Source: Oncomelania hupensis (taxonomy: Eukaryota > Mollusca > Gastropoda > Littorinimorpha > Pomatiopsidae). From it: a DNA stretch of 64,000 nt. The notes below the pieces were generated by a model that worked only from the letters and a program-made list of their open reading frames with translations, had not been told where the DNA came from and did no database searches. Positions 10,001 to 19,443 of the stretch are shown piece after piece (position 1 is the first letter of the stretch; each line of letters opens with the position of its first letter). Where the stretch lies: NCBI GenBank assembly GCA_036898135.1, contig JBAHVR010000230.1, forward strand, positions 16,001-80,000, written 5' to 3'. The translations under genes were made by a program, and so were the position numbers.

Positions 10001-10399
10001 CAAAGCATGGAGATGAGGTGCTACAGAAGACTTCTGGGCATTTCCTATACCCAACACATCACCAACGACGAAGTCCGACAGACCATCAAACAAGCCATTG
10101 GACAACACGATGACCTGCTAACAGTGGTGAAGAAACGGAAACTCCGATGGTATGGCCACGTCACCAGATCATCAGGCCTTGCAAAGACTATTCTGCAAGG
10201 CACAGTGCAAGGAGGTAGAAGAAGAGGGAGACCGAAAAAGAGGTGGGAGGACAACATTCGAGAATGGACTGGTTTGACACTGAGCGAAGCCATCAGGGCT
10301 GCTGAGGACAGAGAAAGATGGAGTATGCTGGTTTTAAACGATCATCTGTGATGCCCCTACGACCTTCGGGTTACGGGATAGGATAGGATAGGATAGGAT
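7057..10399 (+). mobile_element. RTE-clade LINE, near full length
   Basis: The 5' UTR begins near 7057 (TTCGGGCATTAAATAG then GACCCAACGTTTC). It matches the 5' sequence of the fragments at 63359 (+) and 62045 (-), so the 5' end is probably genuine. One long ORF follows, then a short 3' UTR (CCTACGACCTTCGGGTTACG) and a (GGATA)n tail at 10371-10399. Short tandem-repeat tails without poly(A) are usual for RTE LINEs. It is inserted in I-group LINE copy 1: the interrupted sequence AATCACCAGAAGCTG ... TCTCTTTAAA is continuous near 36170-36210, apart from about 17 bp lost here. Confidence 0.9.
7325..10351 (+). CDS. RTE LINE ORF2: AP-like endonuclease and reverse transcriptase
   Basis: About 1,008 codons from the first ATG at 7325. 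The frame is open upstream to 7286 but has no other ATG. The endonuclease domain occupies residues 45-295: GTWNVRTLT near 51, ISELRWKG near 81 (metal-binding Glu), GDWNAKVG near 188 and SDHDLVM near 285. The reverse transcriptase spans about 510-800: GVDNIPAELL near 530, IDFKKAFDRVW near 655, GVRQGCLLSP near 712 and catalytic FADD near 755. The C-terminal tail has MRCYRRLLGISYTQH near 897 and the basic RRRGRPKKRWEDN near 965. It nicks genomic DNA and reverse-transcribes its own RNA at the nick. No stop or frameshift is seen, so it may be a recent and possibly competent copy. Fifteen or so fragments of the same family lie in this window. Confidence 0.92.
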   Translation: MMTKSTNSMPDRSSPGYTRTAPSVGHQDGGVKYATDGQFSKIRTRNNIVIGTWNVRTLTAEGKLEELAHELDQYRWNVLGISELRWKGLGETTTDKGHKLYFSGRDDRHEHGVGFLVHKNILATVMGCRPVSSRLITIRLRAAPFNITIIQAYAPTSDYDDSEVEDFYEKLQAVLDQVPKKDIVIVQGDWNAKVGQDAHHNWGDTCGPHCNNETTDRGLRLLEFARYNNLVLANTLGLHKNSRRWTWHSPGGEHHNQIDYIMVKKRFRSSINIGRTRTFPGADIGSDHDLVMMSFRLHLKRVNTAKCTRLKFDLDKLQDPEVAELFQATIGGKFAPLLILGAGAVDVNTMTTTFNSAVTDAATEILGKHRPKKKPWITPELLDLCDKRREMKKKKNTSQGADVYRKINNDIRKGMRTAKENWIEDQCQEIENSLNKNNSKKTYQTVKRLTSVKQPKISTIQTKSGICLTEEQEVLDRWTEYCSDLYNHTPNGDPSVLTCPENREEEEILTILREEVEAAVQALKKGKSAGVDNIPAELLQAGGEAMIDALTIICNKIWQSGEWPIPCTQSLVITLPKKGNLQECENYRTISLISHPSKVLLKIILNRLKPQAEQIIAEEQAGFRAGRSTTEQIFNLRIICEKYLQHQQHLYHVFIDFKKAFDRVWHAALWATMKVYNISPKIIEVIKSLYDKATSAVLHNSTIGNWFRTTIGVRQGCLLSPTLFNIFLERIMSDALADHEGTVSIGGRAISNLRFADDIDGLAGEEQELKQLVQRLDTTSRAYGMEISAEKTKMMTNNTNGINTDIKVQGQSLNTVHSFKYLGAIVSDNGSRQEVLSRIAQTTAALTRLKPIWKDRTISLHSKVRLLRSLVISIFLYACEAWTLTADLQRRIQSMEMRCYRRLLGISYTQHITNDEVRQTIKQAIGQHDDLLTVVKKRKLRWYGHVTRSSGLAKTILQGTVQGGRRRGRPKKRWEDNIREWTGLTLSEAIRAAEDRERWSMLVLNDHL

Positions 10400-10962
10400 C
10401 TCTTTAAAAAAAAAAAGGCGTCTATTCTGGAAAACCTTCTGTTCCAAACTTCATACCAAAACCTCTCCCAAAACAGTCTGGAAAATAATAAAAAGAATTA
10501 ATGGAAAAAAACTCCAGAGCTGTGATCCAAGGTCTGGAAAAACGTGGACAGATTATCACTGACAGAATGCAGGTAGCTGACTTGTTGGCCTCTACTATTC
10601 ATCATTATTCTTCGTCTGCTCATTATTCCCCAAAATTCCAAAACATCAAAGATAAAAAAAGAAAGCGAACCCTGCTTTTTTGACTCTGATAATTGTGAAC
10701 CATATAACCTTCCGTTTTCTATGGTAGAATTGACAGATTCCATCCTGAAATCCAATAATTCTGTTTCTAATCCTGATGATATCCATTATCAGTTAATGTC
10801 GCACCTGCCTAAAGATTCCCTTAAAATTCTTTTGGCTGTGTTTAATCATATCTGGTCTTCTGGTTCGTTTCCCCCATCTTGGCGGGAATCCCTAAACTTG
10901 GTAAGGATCACTCTGACCCAAACAATTACAGACACATTGCCCTTACAAGCTGTTTATGCAAA
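10398..10962 (+). pseudogene. I-group LINE copy 1: RT amino-terminal fragment
   Basis: Collinear with 36195-36770: a lysine-rich linker, EELTDSILKSNN-like helix, PDDIHYQL, LLAVFNHIWSSGSFP and a damaged PKPGKDHSDPNNY box. Frameshifts break it near 10680 and 10890. It joins an RTE fragment abruptly at about 10963. Confidence 0.75.
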
Positions 10963-11447
10963 CTACACCATGGACCCTGTCGCTTGTCATCACTCTTCCC
11001 AAAAAGGTAACCTACAGGAATGTGAAAATTACCGCATCAGCCATCCCAGCAAGGTCCTCCTGAAAATAATACTAAGAGGTTGAAACCCCAAGCTGAACAA
11101 ATCATAGCTGAAGAGAAACAGGATTCAGGGCAGGGCGAAGTACCACTGAACAGATTTTGTACCTCAGAATAATCTGCGAGAAATAACTACTGCACCAACA
11201 ACACCTATATCATGTGTTCGTTGACTTCAAAAGGGCGTTTGACCGAGTCTGGCACGCAGCTTTGTGGGCAACCATTGAGTGTACAACATCAGCCCTAAAA
11301 TTATTGAAGTCATCAGAAACAACTGCTGCCCTGGCGAGGTTGAAGCCAATTTGGAAAGAGAGGACCATCAGTCTGCATTCCAAGGTAAGGCTGCTGCACT
11401 CCCTTGTCATCTACATCTTCCTATATGCTTGCGAAACATGGACCCTA
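10963..11447 (+). mobile_element. RTE LINE fragment with internal deletion
   Basis: Starts at the RTE sequence equivalent to 9030 and runs through the YR-box and FKRAFDRVWHAALW region. At 11314 it jumps from the equivalent of 9390 to that of 9846, losing the catalytic FADD region. It stops at 11447, where an LTR-like piece begins. Confidence 0.8.
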
Positions 11448-11612
11448 TGACGTGGGGTTTTATTGTTGCTGGGCTCTGCACAATGGAATGCTCTTACCTA
11501 CTCGTCTTCAGTCTATGGGGATCACTAGTAATCTCCTTGTGACTTTAACTTAATACATTTATTTGTTTAGCTCGGTCTGTGTTTAGGTTGGGGTACAGAG
11601 ATAGAAAAATGG
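11448..11612 (+). repeat. Diverged LTR-head fragment related to the 38.4-50.7 kb LTR element
   Basis: TGACGTGGGG...GGGCTCTGCACAATGGAAT, then TTTATTTGTTTAGCTCGGTCTGTGTT and GGTTGGGGTACAGA, match the first 165 bp of the LTR at 49214, with clear divergence and an internal rearrangement. Only this end of the LTR is present. The RTE 3' end resumes directly after it. Confidence 0.65.
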
Positions 11613-11697
11613 TAAAAAGATGGAGTATGCTGGTTAAATGATCATCTGGTGTACCCCTACGACCTCAGTGTTATGAGATAAAATAGGATAGGATAGG
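11613..11697 (+). mobile_element. RTE LINE 3' end with GGATA tail
   Basis: AGATGGAGTATGCTGG, ATCATCTG, CCCCTACGACCT and an AGGATAGGATAGG tail. It is the continuation of the RTE fragment interrupted by the LTR piece. Confidence 0.75.
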
Positions 11698-12182
11698 CAT
11701 GTTTTGGCTCGCAGCTTCTGATGATTCAGTTTATTTTGGCAGTAGGATTTTGGAAGAAACTACATTGGGCTTGTTTTCTTTGGTGATGAAGGGTCTTGCA
11801 ATCACATCAACATACAAAATCCATAAATACTACAGTTATCTTCCACAAATACACCATAATTAAAATAAACAGTCCAAACCTATATCAATAGTTTAATAAA
11901 ATACGAATTTAAAATAAATTCAAATTCAAAATTACATAACTAGCAAACATTCTAAATGTTACCACATTAGCAAGAACACTGTAAACAATAAACCATACTC
12001 CGGTTACATTATCATCCAATCTCTACACAATATTGCTTATCAGTCACCCCATCTGGTACAGAAGCAGCGTTACATTACAAGAACACACATTTCCTTAGCC
12101 TATTATACTATTCGTATTACTCAAATATTAATACATAACTGTCCACTTACATTTTTCTCCACCTCCACACACAACTTGTTTC
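11698..12182. other. AT-rich DNA, nothing recognised
   Basis: No coding or repeat signal recognised. It occupies the place where the I-group RT core should be. Confidence 0.4.
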
Positions 12183-12486
12183 TGAGGGTAAAAAGATAAT
12201 TTTTAGGTGGATACCTAGTCACATGGGCATCCGTGGCAATGTTGCAGTGGACAAAGCGGATAAAGAAGCTCTGCATCTAGATTTCCCTTCAGATATTTTC
12301 CAGTTTGTTCCATACTCTGACCTGCGTTGTATGACTGGATCTTATTGTAATTGGGTGTGGCAAACTGAATGGTCTAATCATATTAATAACACATTATGTC
12401 AAATTCTTCCAGATTTGTCTGCCTCTTTGCCTAAATTTGTGTCCACCTGCACAAAAAACTGTTTTGGCTCGCCTTCATATTGGGCA

Positions 12487-12759
12487 TAAGACATAAGATT
12501 CTTTATTCACTTCAAATGTAACAACACCACACAGGAAAAATTGCTTTGCATGCCTGGGAATGGCATAAATCATTGTCAATAACAATTAAAAACACAATTG
12601 TTCCCGACATCTGTGAATAGCTCGGGACTTAAAGACAATTTCTTCATTCACTCACATCCACAAATCATCCACGAACCGCACACAAATGCCGTCATGAAAC
12701 AAAACAAAAAAGCAGACTACCAAAAAAAAGAAAAGAAAACAACAACAAAAAAGCATGCG

Positions 12760-12802
<43 letters not shown>

Positions 12803-12926
12803 GGTGCATCCAGCTGCACAACTCTCACGCATGTCACGTTCATAACTAAATTATATAGGCCTATTGTATGGTATAGTTGTGACATATATAAAGGAGAGAC
12901 AGATCCGAAAAATAGAGTTAGTGGTT
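12487..12926 (-). mobile_element. Short LINE/SINE insertion with ATAAAG-type 3' end
   Basis: Interrupts the I-group LINE (compare the continuous sequence near 51015). On the minus strand it ends GAATAAAGAATCTTATGTCTTATG, the kind of 3' end also seen at 40674-41013. It contains a (CA)n run at 12762-12798 but no recognisable ORF. The family was not identified. Confidence 0.5.
12762..12798. repeat. (CA)n microsatellite
   Basis: About 18 perfect CA dinucleotides. Confidence 0.95.
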
Positions 12927-13109
12927 TTAATACTTATGTCACCCACAGTTTCCTTCTAAAAGGAGAAGAACCACAATGGTGCTTTGCATGTTGCAAATCC
13001 TTTTCCATCCGCCATTTTATGTCTGAATGTGCTGATCTGGTTAATAAAAGAGAACAATTATTTGGTTCAATACCTTTCAAAGAGAGTTTAATAAGTACGT
13101 AATACTAGT

Positions 13110-16100
13110 CCGCCATTGTGTTCCGAAATTCCATCCACAAGCTACACACGCGATAAGCTTTTGTCATTGAAGTCGAAATGTTCACAGCTTGCTCCCGACC
13201 TTGTGTTCCGATTAAAAGAGTTATCGATCGGCCGTCATTTGCCCAGAAAACGGACTAGTCGGGGAGGCAAACGTAAACAAAACATCTCGTCTATCCCTGT
13301 TGTCCTTTCAAACAGATCGCCTATGCTTTCCAACACTGACCCCACGCTACATATTACGTCACACAATGAGTGTACCACTAGGCCTGAGAATCATCGCTGT
13401 AACACAGAAAATCTCATTCACATCAACCTCTCCCCTCAACCACTATCTTCACACCTCGATAGCCACAGCCCTTTACGCGTTGCATCATTCAACGCTCAGT
13501 CATTGGGTCCTAACGAAAAACGTACGGCTTTGCGTGAATTCATCTCAGACACGCAGACTGACATCATGTTCATACAAGAAACCTGGTTTCGGCAGACTGG
13601 TGACGAGGGTAAATGCTCTGATTTAACCCCTTCTGGCTATTCTGTATGTTCGTTACCTCGCTCAAATCGTGGTGGAGGCCTCGCTATCATTTACAGAAAC
13701 AGTCTGTCCCGTCACCTTGGCTTCATCACAGACTTCGCATTCACTCACTCGTCCTTTGAAGTTGTTCACCTCAGTTTGTCCGTCCCACAGCAGAACATTC
13801 ACTTCATATGCATATATCGCACCTTTCCAAGCAAGAAGAATAAATTAACTGATGCAATTTTTCACCAAGAATTTCCAGTCCTGCTCGATTATTGCAACAC
13901 ACTGTCAGGAACATACATAGTTTTAGGAGACATTAACTTTCACTTTGACCAACCCCAGCAACCTTCCACCGCAAAAATGATTGAACTTTTAGATCAGTTT
14001 AGTCTTTCTCAGTCAGTCACAGAACCCACCCACAGCCGTGGTCACATCATAGATTGGGTTATGCATAGGCCTCAGGATAATGTGGTTAGATCAACTTCAG
14101 TCACCCAGGAATTAACATCTGACCATTTCTGTGTCGTGTGCGAACTAAACGTCGCAGCCCCCCCTCCTCCCCCCAAGTTCAGGGAGGCTCGCAGCCTGCG
14201 TACCATGGATAGGGATGCTTTCAAGCAAGAGCTTACCGCTAAAGTGACCCCAGAACTCTGCCCCACTGTGGATCAGCTGAATAGTACACTTCATGCGGTG
14301 CTTGATCGGCACGCCCCCGTGGCCCAGAAAAAGGTCAAGGCAACACGCTCAGCACCCTGGTACGAGTCTATCAAGGACGAGCTCTCCGAGGCGAAGAAAC
14401 ACCGACGCAAAGCAGAGAAAAAGTGGCTTAAATCGGGTTTAGAAGTCAGCAAGCAGATTTTCACCGCTGCAAAAAAACGGGTCACTAAAATAGTCCAGAC
14501 TGCCAAAACCCGGTACTTTAGCGACAGAATTAGCAGCAGCGAAACTTGTAAACAGTTGTTCAACATTTGCAATCAGCTAAGGGGTAAGAGCAATGCAACA
14601 TCACTCCCATCCACGCATCCACCATGTCAGCTACCAGATGTATTTTGTAATTATTTCACACAGAAAGTGGCTGACATAAGGGACGCTCTTGACAGCCATG
14701 AGATCCCACTCATTAACCCATTCTCACCTTCCCTCACTACCGCAAAAATGGAAGTTTTTCAACCAGTAACAGAGCAAGAAGTCAAGAAAGTCATCTTAAG
14801 CTCAAAACCAACATCTTGCTCTCTTGACCCCATTCCTACCCCCATGTTGATAGAGAATTTTGACCCTCTACTCCCGACCATTAACCACATTATCAACGAG
14901 AGTCTGTCCTCTGGTGTTGTTCCGTCTGTGCTTAAAACGGCTGTCATCAAACCCCTCCTTAAAAAGCCAAGTTTAGACAAAAATAATCTAAAGAACTATA
15001 GACCTGTTTCAAACCTCTCCTTCCTGTCCAAAGTCATAGAAAAAATTGTTCTCAAACAACTGTTTGCCTACCTATATGATAACGCTTTACTTTGCCCCAA
15101 CCAGTCTGCCTACCGACCCTTCCACAGCACTGAGACAGCCCTCCTAAAGGTAACCAACGATCTGTTGCTGGCCTTAGATAATGGTAACGTCTCCGTTCTC
15201 ACCTTACTAGACCTCTCAGCCGCTTTTGACACAGTCGACCACCACATTCTCTTTAACACTATTCAACACTACTTTGGAATCTTCGGCTCGGTCCTGGCTT
15301 GGTTCCACTCATATCTTTCCGACAGATCACAAGCAGTCACTGTCGATGGCTGTTTCTCCAGCACAGCAGACTTGGTGTGCGGCGTGCCTCAGGGTTCCGT
15401 TTTAGGGCCGGTGTTATTCACTCTGTACACCAAGCCACTGCTTCTCCTGCTTAGAAAGCATGCTGTTGAGAGTCAGTCATTTGCAGACGACACACAACTT
15501 TATAAATCCACAGCCCCCTCTCTCATTAATTCCACTGTTCAGACTTTGGAGAACTGCATCACAGACATTAAGTCATGGATGACACGCAACAAGCTTAAGC
15601 TTAATGACGACAAAACCGAAGCCCTCCTCATTCACAAGCACAACACCTCCTCCTCACTCCCGCCTCTCCCAACATCGCTTACGGTAGGGACAACAAACAT
15701 TCAGTTCTCATCCTCAGCAAGAAATCTCGGCTACATTCTCTCCAATGACCTGTCCCTCAACAACCACATCTCCAACATCTGTCGCTCTGCATACACGGCC
15801 ATACGCCAAATCAGCTCCTTTCGCCACTATCTTACGCTCACTGCCACCAAAACCCTAGTCTGCGCTCTCGTCCTTTCTCGTCTTGACTATTGCAACTCTC
15901 TCCTCGCTGGCTCCCCAAAACACATCATTGACAAGCTACAAAAGGTTCAGAACTCAGCAGCTAGACTAGTATTCCGAGCTAAGAAACGCGATCACATCAC
16001 ACCTCTACTACATTCCCTTCACTGGCTTCCTGTGCAAGCACGCATAGAGTACAAACTCTCTGTTCTCTGTCACAACTTCTTCACAGATTCTTGTCCCTCC

Positions 16101-16700
16101 TACCCTGCTGATCTACTGTCTGTCTACTCCCCTTCACGCACTTTAAGATCTTCTGCCGACACTCGCACACTCAAGGTTCCCGTCACCCGCACTAAGACAT
16201 ACGGCCAACGTGCATTCGCCTACTCCGCACCTAAGCAGTGGAACTCCCTTCCCTCCCATATCCGCAACATACAATCAACACAAGCATTCAAAAAGGCCCT
16301 CAAAACCCACCTCTTCAAACTTCACTATTCAGAATGATCTGTATCCCGCTGCCATTCTCTCCTCTTTGTCTCTGTCTGATCCGTAAGTGTATACACGGCT
16401 GTACATATTTATACTGTTTTTCCTCCTGGGCCTAACCGGGCATATAAATAGCTGTGAATATGATTTTGCTATTCTATTTGTCTTTTCTGTCATTTGTGTA
16501 CATAGTTGTAAATTGTAATTTGTGTACATAAGTGTAAATAATTTGTACCCTTACTGTTCTGTCTTTTGATGTATTGTAGCGAAAGCGATGTTTTATCGAG
16601 TACATGTACTTATATGTAATGACTATGTAAAGCGTGGTGAGTCTGGTCATAGGCTGGAGTACCCGCTATATAAAAATCCGTTATTATTATTATTATTATT
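13110..16700 (+). mobile_element. L2-clade LINE, near full length
   Basis: One long ORF is followed by a 360-bp 3' UTR and the end GGAGTACCCGCTATATAAAAATCCG plus (TTA)n at 16680-16700. The CGCTATATAA(ATT)n ending is characteristic of L2-type LINEs. It is inserted in the 3' part of I-group copy 1: a short direct repeat TAGTC (13105-13109 and after 16700) flanks it. The 5' end is probably truncated, because no ATG or 5' UTR is seen. Confidence 0.85.
13116..16337 (+). CDS. L2 LINE ORF2: AP-like endonuclease and reverse transcriptase
   Basis: About 1,073 open codons with no internal stop. The amino end is basic (RKRTSRGGKRK near 45). The endonuclease runs about 118-345: LRVASFNAQSLG near 120, FIQETWF near 152, GDINFHFD near 270 and SDHF near 334. 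The RT runs about 560-830: NYRPVSNLSFLSK near 626, LDLSAAFDTVDHH near 698, GVPQGSVLGP near 755 and catalytic FADD near 788. The C-terminal LHWLPVQARIEYKL block and WNSLPSHIRN near 1045 are diagnostic of L2/CR1 elements. The frame opens without an ATG in a good position (the listed start is TTG; the true start may lie in the lost 5' end or at an internal ATG). Otherwise it looks intact and young. Confidence 0.9.
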   Translation: MCSEIPSTSYTRDKLLSLKSKCSQLAPDLVFRLKELSIGRHLPRKRTSRGGKRKQNISSIPVVLSNRSPMLSNTDPTLHITSHNECTTRPENHRCNTENLIHINLSPQPLSSHLDSHSPLRVASFNAQSLGPNEKRTALREFISDTQTDIMFIQETWFRQTGDEGKCSDLTPSGYSVCSLPRSNRGGGLAIIYRNSLSRHLGFITDFAFTHSSFEVVHLSLSVPQQNIHFICIYRTFPSKKNKLTDAIFHQEFPVLLDYCNTLSGTYIVLGDINFHFDQPQQPSTAKMIELLDQFSLSQSVTEPTHSRGHIIDWVMHRPQDNVVRSTSVTQELTSDHFCVVCELNVAAPPPPPKFREARSLRTMDRDAFKQELTAKVTPELCPTVDQLNSTLHAVLDRHAPVAQKKVKATRSAPWYESIKDELSEAKKHRRKAEKKWLKSGLEVSKQIFTAAKKRVTKIVQTAKTRYFSDRISSSETCKQLFNICNQLRGKSNATSLPSTHPPCQLPDVFCNYFTQKVADIRDALDSHEIPLINPFSPSLTTAKMEVFQPVTEQEVKKVILSSKPTSCSLDPIPTPMLIENFDPLLPTINHIINESLSSGVVPSVLKTAVIKPLLKKPSLDKNNLKNYRPVSNLSFLSKVIEKIVLKQLFAYLYDNALLCPNQSAYRPFHSTETALLKVTNDLLLALDNGNVSVLTLLDLSAAFDTVDHHILFNTIQHYFGIFGSVLAWFHSYLSDRSQAVTVDGCFSSTADLVCGVPQGSVLGPVLFTLYTKPLLLLLRKHAVESQSFADDTQLYKSTAPSLINSTVQTLENCITDIKSWMTRNKLKLNDDKTEALLIHKHNTSSSLPPLPTSLTVGTTNIQFSSSARNLGYILSNDLSLNNHISNICRSAYTAIRQISSFRHYLTLTATKTLVCALVLSRLDYCNSLLAGSPKHIIDKLQKVQNSAARLVFRAKKRDHITPLLHSLHWLPVQARIEYKLSVLCHNFFTDSCPSYPADLLSVYSPSRTLRSSADTRTLKVPVTRTKTYGQRAFAYSAPKQWNSLPSHIRNIQSTQAFKKALKTHLFKLHYSE

Positions 16701-16940
16701 AGTCAGCACCTGTTTGAATTTTTACTTGATGTTGGTTTGTTTTATCGCATATAAAATATATCATCTTGTTCTGTTTTCTTGGTTGGATTTTAATGGTAAG
16801 ACTATTTTTATTTACATCTTTTATCATATTTAAATGTTAACAATGTAGTCTGATTTTACTTAATTTTGTGTGGTCCTGATTTGGGACTTCGCAGTCCGCT
16901 GGACCCAGTTAGCACTTAGTATCTAATCTAATCTAACATT
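16701..16940 (+). repeat. I-group LINE copy 1: 3' UTR end
   Basis: Matches 51165-51386: GATGTTGGTTTGTTTTATCGCAT, then the 34-nt GGTCC...GGACC motif at 16872-16905, then AGCACTTAGTATCTAATC. Marks the 3' boundary of copy 1. Confidence 0.8.
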
Positions 16941-17015
16941 TTTATCCGATACGAATTTACAGCATGTGCTGCTCACTGAAACGGAAATGGTGATAAACAA
17001 TTAAAAATACCGATT

Positions 17016-17035
17016 CCTATCCTATCCTATCCTAT
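17016..17035 (-). repeat. (CCTAT)n, minus-strand RTE tail relic
   Basis: Four CCTAT units, the complement of the GGATA tail of the RTE LINE. No adjoining RTE body was recognised. Confidence 0.55.
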
Positions 17036-17575
17036 TGTCACGAGAAATTTCCCATATGTGACTTTGCATGTCAGGAAATGCGTGCTTGGTTCATGTTTCT
17101 CCTTTCTCTCTCTCTCTTACTACTCAAACATAAGAAAACTGGTCGAAAAAATCGATCCTTTCCTAGAATGAATCAAATATTCCTACCTCCAATCCCGCAC
17201 AGACGAAAGAAACGCACGAGCCGCCAGCGACGATGGCTGGTCACCCAGACTGATCATTAACCAAAGTTAACCACCGCACTCCGTCTCCGCCGGTTCTGTC
17301 ACAGTCCTTAGGAGTTGGCAACATGTTCGCTTCAGCTTCACCTGAAAGACGCCCAATTACAACACGATATACGTACACAATATACAGCAGTAATCTTATA
17401 AACCTACTAGGAATGCCCACCTCTAACCCACTTGAAAGTATTTCATTACCCGCAGGTCCACCATATTGTCACGGAGATTTCCCATATGTGACTTTCCAGG
17501 TCAGGAAGTGCACGCTTGGTTCATGTTTCCCCTTTCTCTCTCTCTCTCTCTCTCTCTAATTACTCAAGCATAAGA
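17034..17575. repeat. Direct repeat pair with CT tracts
   Basis: About 100 bp starting TATTGTCACG (17034-17135) recurs at 17464-17575: TTCCCATATGTGACTTT, GGTTCATGTTT, CCTTTCTCTCTCTC. The spacing is 430 bp. The TGTCAC start resembles the LTR start at 49214, so a solo or paired LTR of an unknown short element is possible. Confidence 0.5.
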
Positions 17576-18620
17576 AATTTCTTAAGTTTTTATAAAATGA
17601 TTATTTCAAAATAACTCGCATACAAAAACAAACAAACAAACAAAAACAAAGCAATGATAATTAATCTCACCCTCCCCTCTCTTTCACAATGCAAACATAC
17701 AACACAAATAACATTCATGTTTGGTTTCCACTTCTGACAAGCAGGCAACTGACTCCCCTCTCAACAACCACAAACCTCACAGCAAATTATTGTCACTTGA
17801 TTCATTAAGTTGTTTTTTTTCCCCCAGTTCATTAGTTTCGAATCAAAACTATCAGAATCCTTCAGCAGAGTTATAAACAGCTTGAAGAAGGTCTATCCAA
17901 TTGAGAATAATAATAAAAAGAGTGTAACTTAAATTATGGCGTTACGCTGACTGAAAGCTGCCGAGAGGGTAGGACGGAGCTCCAAGAGTCAGTGCTGCCC
18001 CTCAGTTCGAACTGCACCTCCCCCAGGCCAGGAGAACGGGCGCATAAGCAAGCATGCATAAAGTGCACCGGAACAACCAAAGAAAGACCAACCTGCAAAC
18101 CACTTGGTTTACGCGTTACATACTTGAAAGAGAAACCTACTGCATACTAAACAATGAATATCTCCCTTCCGTTGTCAGCCCACAGCAATAGAAACATCAA
18201 AATGCATCCACGTTAGCTACAAGGTTTACACTTCACAAAATAATCTTATTTTGTTCCTCAAGAAAAAAGCAACTAAACATCAACATTCTATAATCTTTAA
18301 CATAATACTTTATGGTCTAGTATTGCTTAATCCAACAATATATTCCATTATATTTTTCCAACACAGAAAAACATTGGTTGCGTCCCTTGAACATTTGAGT
18401 ATCATGGAGAGGTTTGTGCTCCACATTAAATTCGAAAGCAAAAGTGTGGAAGGTTTGGAAAGTGGTCAGTAAACTTAAAAATAAAAGTAACAAACAGGTC
18501 AGCCCATGTCGTAAAGTGCAATGAGACATAATTGGAGATTTAAAAAAAAAACAAAAAAAACTAGTAGGCCTCTTCTTTTGCTGCAAACTCTTTCTCTGAA
18601 AAAACATGTAAAGAAAAACA
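17576..18620. other. No feature seen
   Basis: AT-rich sequence with A-rich runs. No domain, repeat family or RNA was recognised. Confidence 0.4.
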
Positions 18621-18624
18621 ACGG

Positions 18625-19205
18625 TTAAATTTTACCTCTGACAATTCTAAAGATTACAACATTTCGTTCTCACTAGATGAGCTTAATGATGCCATTAACA
18701 AAAGTGTAAATTCAGCAGTTTGACCAGATGATATACATTATGAATTGCTACGACATTTATCAAGGTGCTCACGGTCTCAACTGCTTGACATCTTCAATCA
18801 GATTTTGATCACTGGCACCTTTTCTCCCTCTTTAAGAAAGGCCATTATTGTTCCCATACTTAAACCTGGCAAAGACCATTCTAATCCCACAAATTACAGG
18901 CCAATAGCCTTAACGTCCTGCTTATGAAAGACGCTGGAAGGAATGGTTTATTCTCGTTTACTGTGGTATCTCAAGACCAATAGTATATTGCCTAACACGA
19001 AGTGGCAGAAGTATTGTTTCTCACCTGGTGCGACTGGAAACATGTATACGTAACGCGTTTGTCCAGGATGAACATGCCGTTGCCATCATGTTTGATTTGG
19101 AAAAATGGCATCATTTCAGATTTGCAAGAGATGGGACTGAAAAGGCATTTACCTCTCTTTTTTTTAAATTTTATTGTGTTTTTTTTGGATGGCCGAAGAG
19201 GTATT
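18625..19205 (+). pseudogene. I-group LINE copy 3: RT amino half
   Basis: Encodes, with stops and shifts, a diverged relative of copy 2: PDDIHYELLRHL, FNQILITGTFSPSLRKAIIVPILKPGKDHSNPTNYRPIALTSC (shown here in parts), then FDLEK and LPLFFLNFIVFF. It ends at the level of LTDRKFQ of copy 2. The homologous sequence picks up at that same level at about 27225, so this is one old element split by roughly 8 kb of later insertions. Confidence 0.7.
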
Positions 19206-19389
19206 TCCCATGTTGTTGTTTTTTTTTTTTGTTGGCACAATATATATAATATACCAATAAAGACAAACTCGCTATGCAGGGCTGACAACATCGCGGAGAA
19301 TTCTCAAGAAACATAACACATGGCACTTAATGAACCGTCTGTACCATTATATACACCCGTCATCAGAGAACCTCATGAGCATTTAGACC

Positions 19390-19443
<54 letters not shown>

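Larger units (their letters stand above)
12183..13109 (+). pseudogene. I-group LINE copy 1: RNase H end and C-terminal zinc-like region
   Basis: 12183-12486 encodes the end of RNase H ([21 protein letters not shown]) and the linker [14 protein letters not shown]. After a 440-bp insertion the frame resumes at 12927 with LLKGEEPQWCFACCKSFSIRHFMSECADL, a CxxC...H...C pattern typical of the end of I/Jockey-group ORF2. It ends at the L2 insertion point. Several stops and shifts. Confidence 0.75.
3974..16940 (+). mobile_element. I-group LINE copy 1, shattered by nested insertions
   Basis: Pieces collinear with I-group LINE copy 2 (35319-51386) are found at 3974-4377 and 4962-4991 (endonuclease), 6945-7056 (endonuclease/linker), 10398-10962 (RT amino end), 12183-12486 and 12927-13109 (RNase H and C-terminal HxxC region), and 16701-16940 (3' UTR with the GGTCC...GGACC end motif and a TATCTAATC-type tail). 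The middle and end of the RT are missing. Between the pieces lie at least six other elements, several with exact target-site duplications taken from this LINE's own sequence. It is not functional. Confidence 0.8.

Noticed and set aside
12652..12885. Val/Cys-rich minus-strand frame
   Set aside because: Comes from the (CA)n microsatellite.
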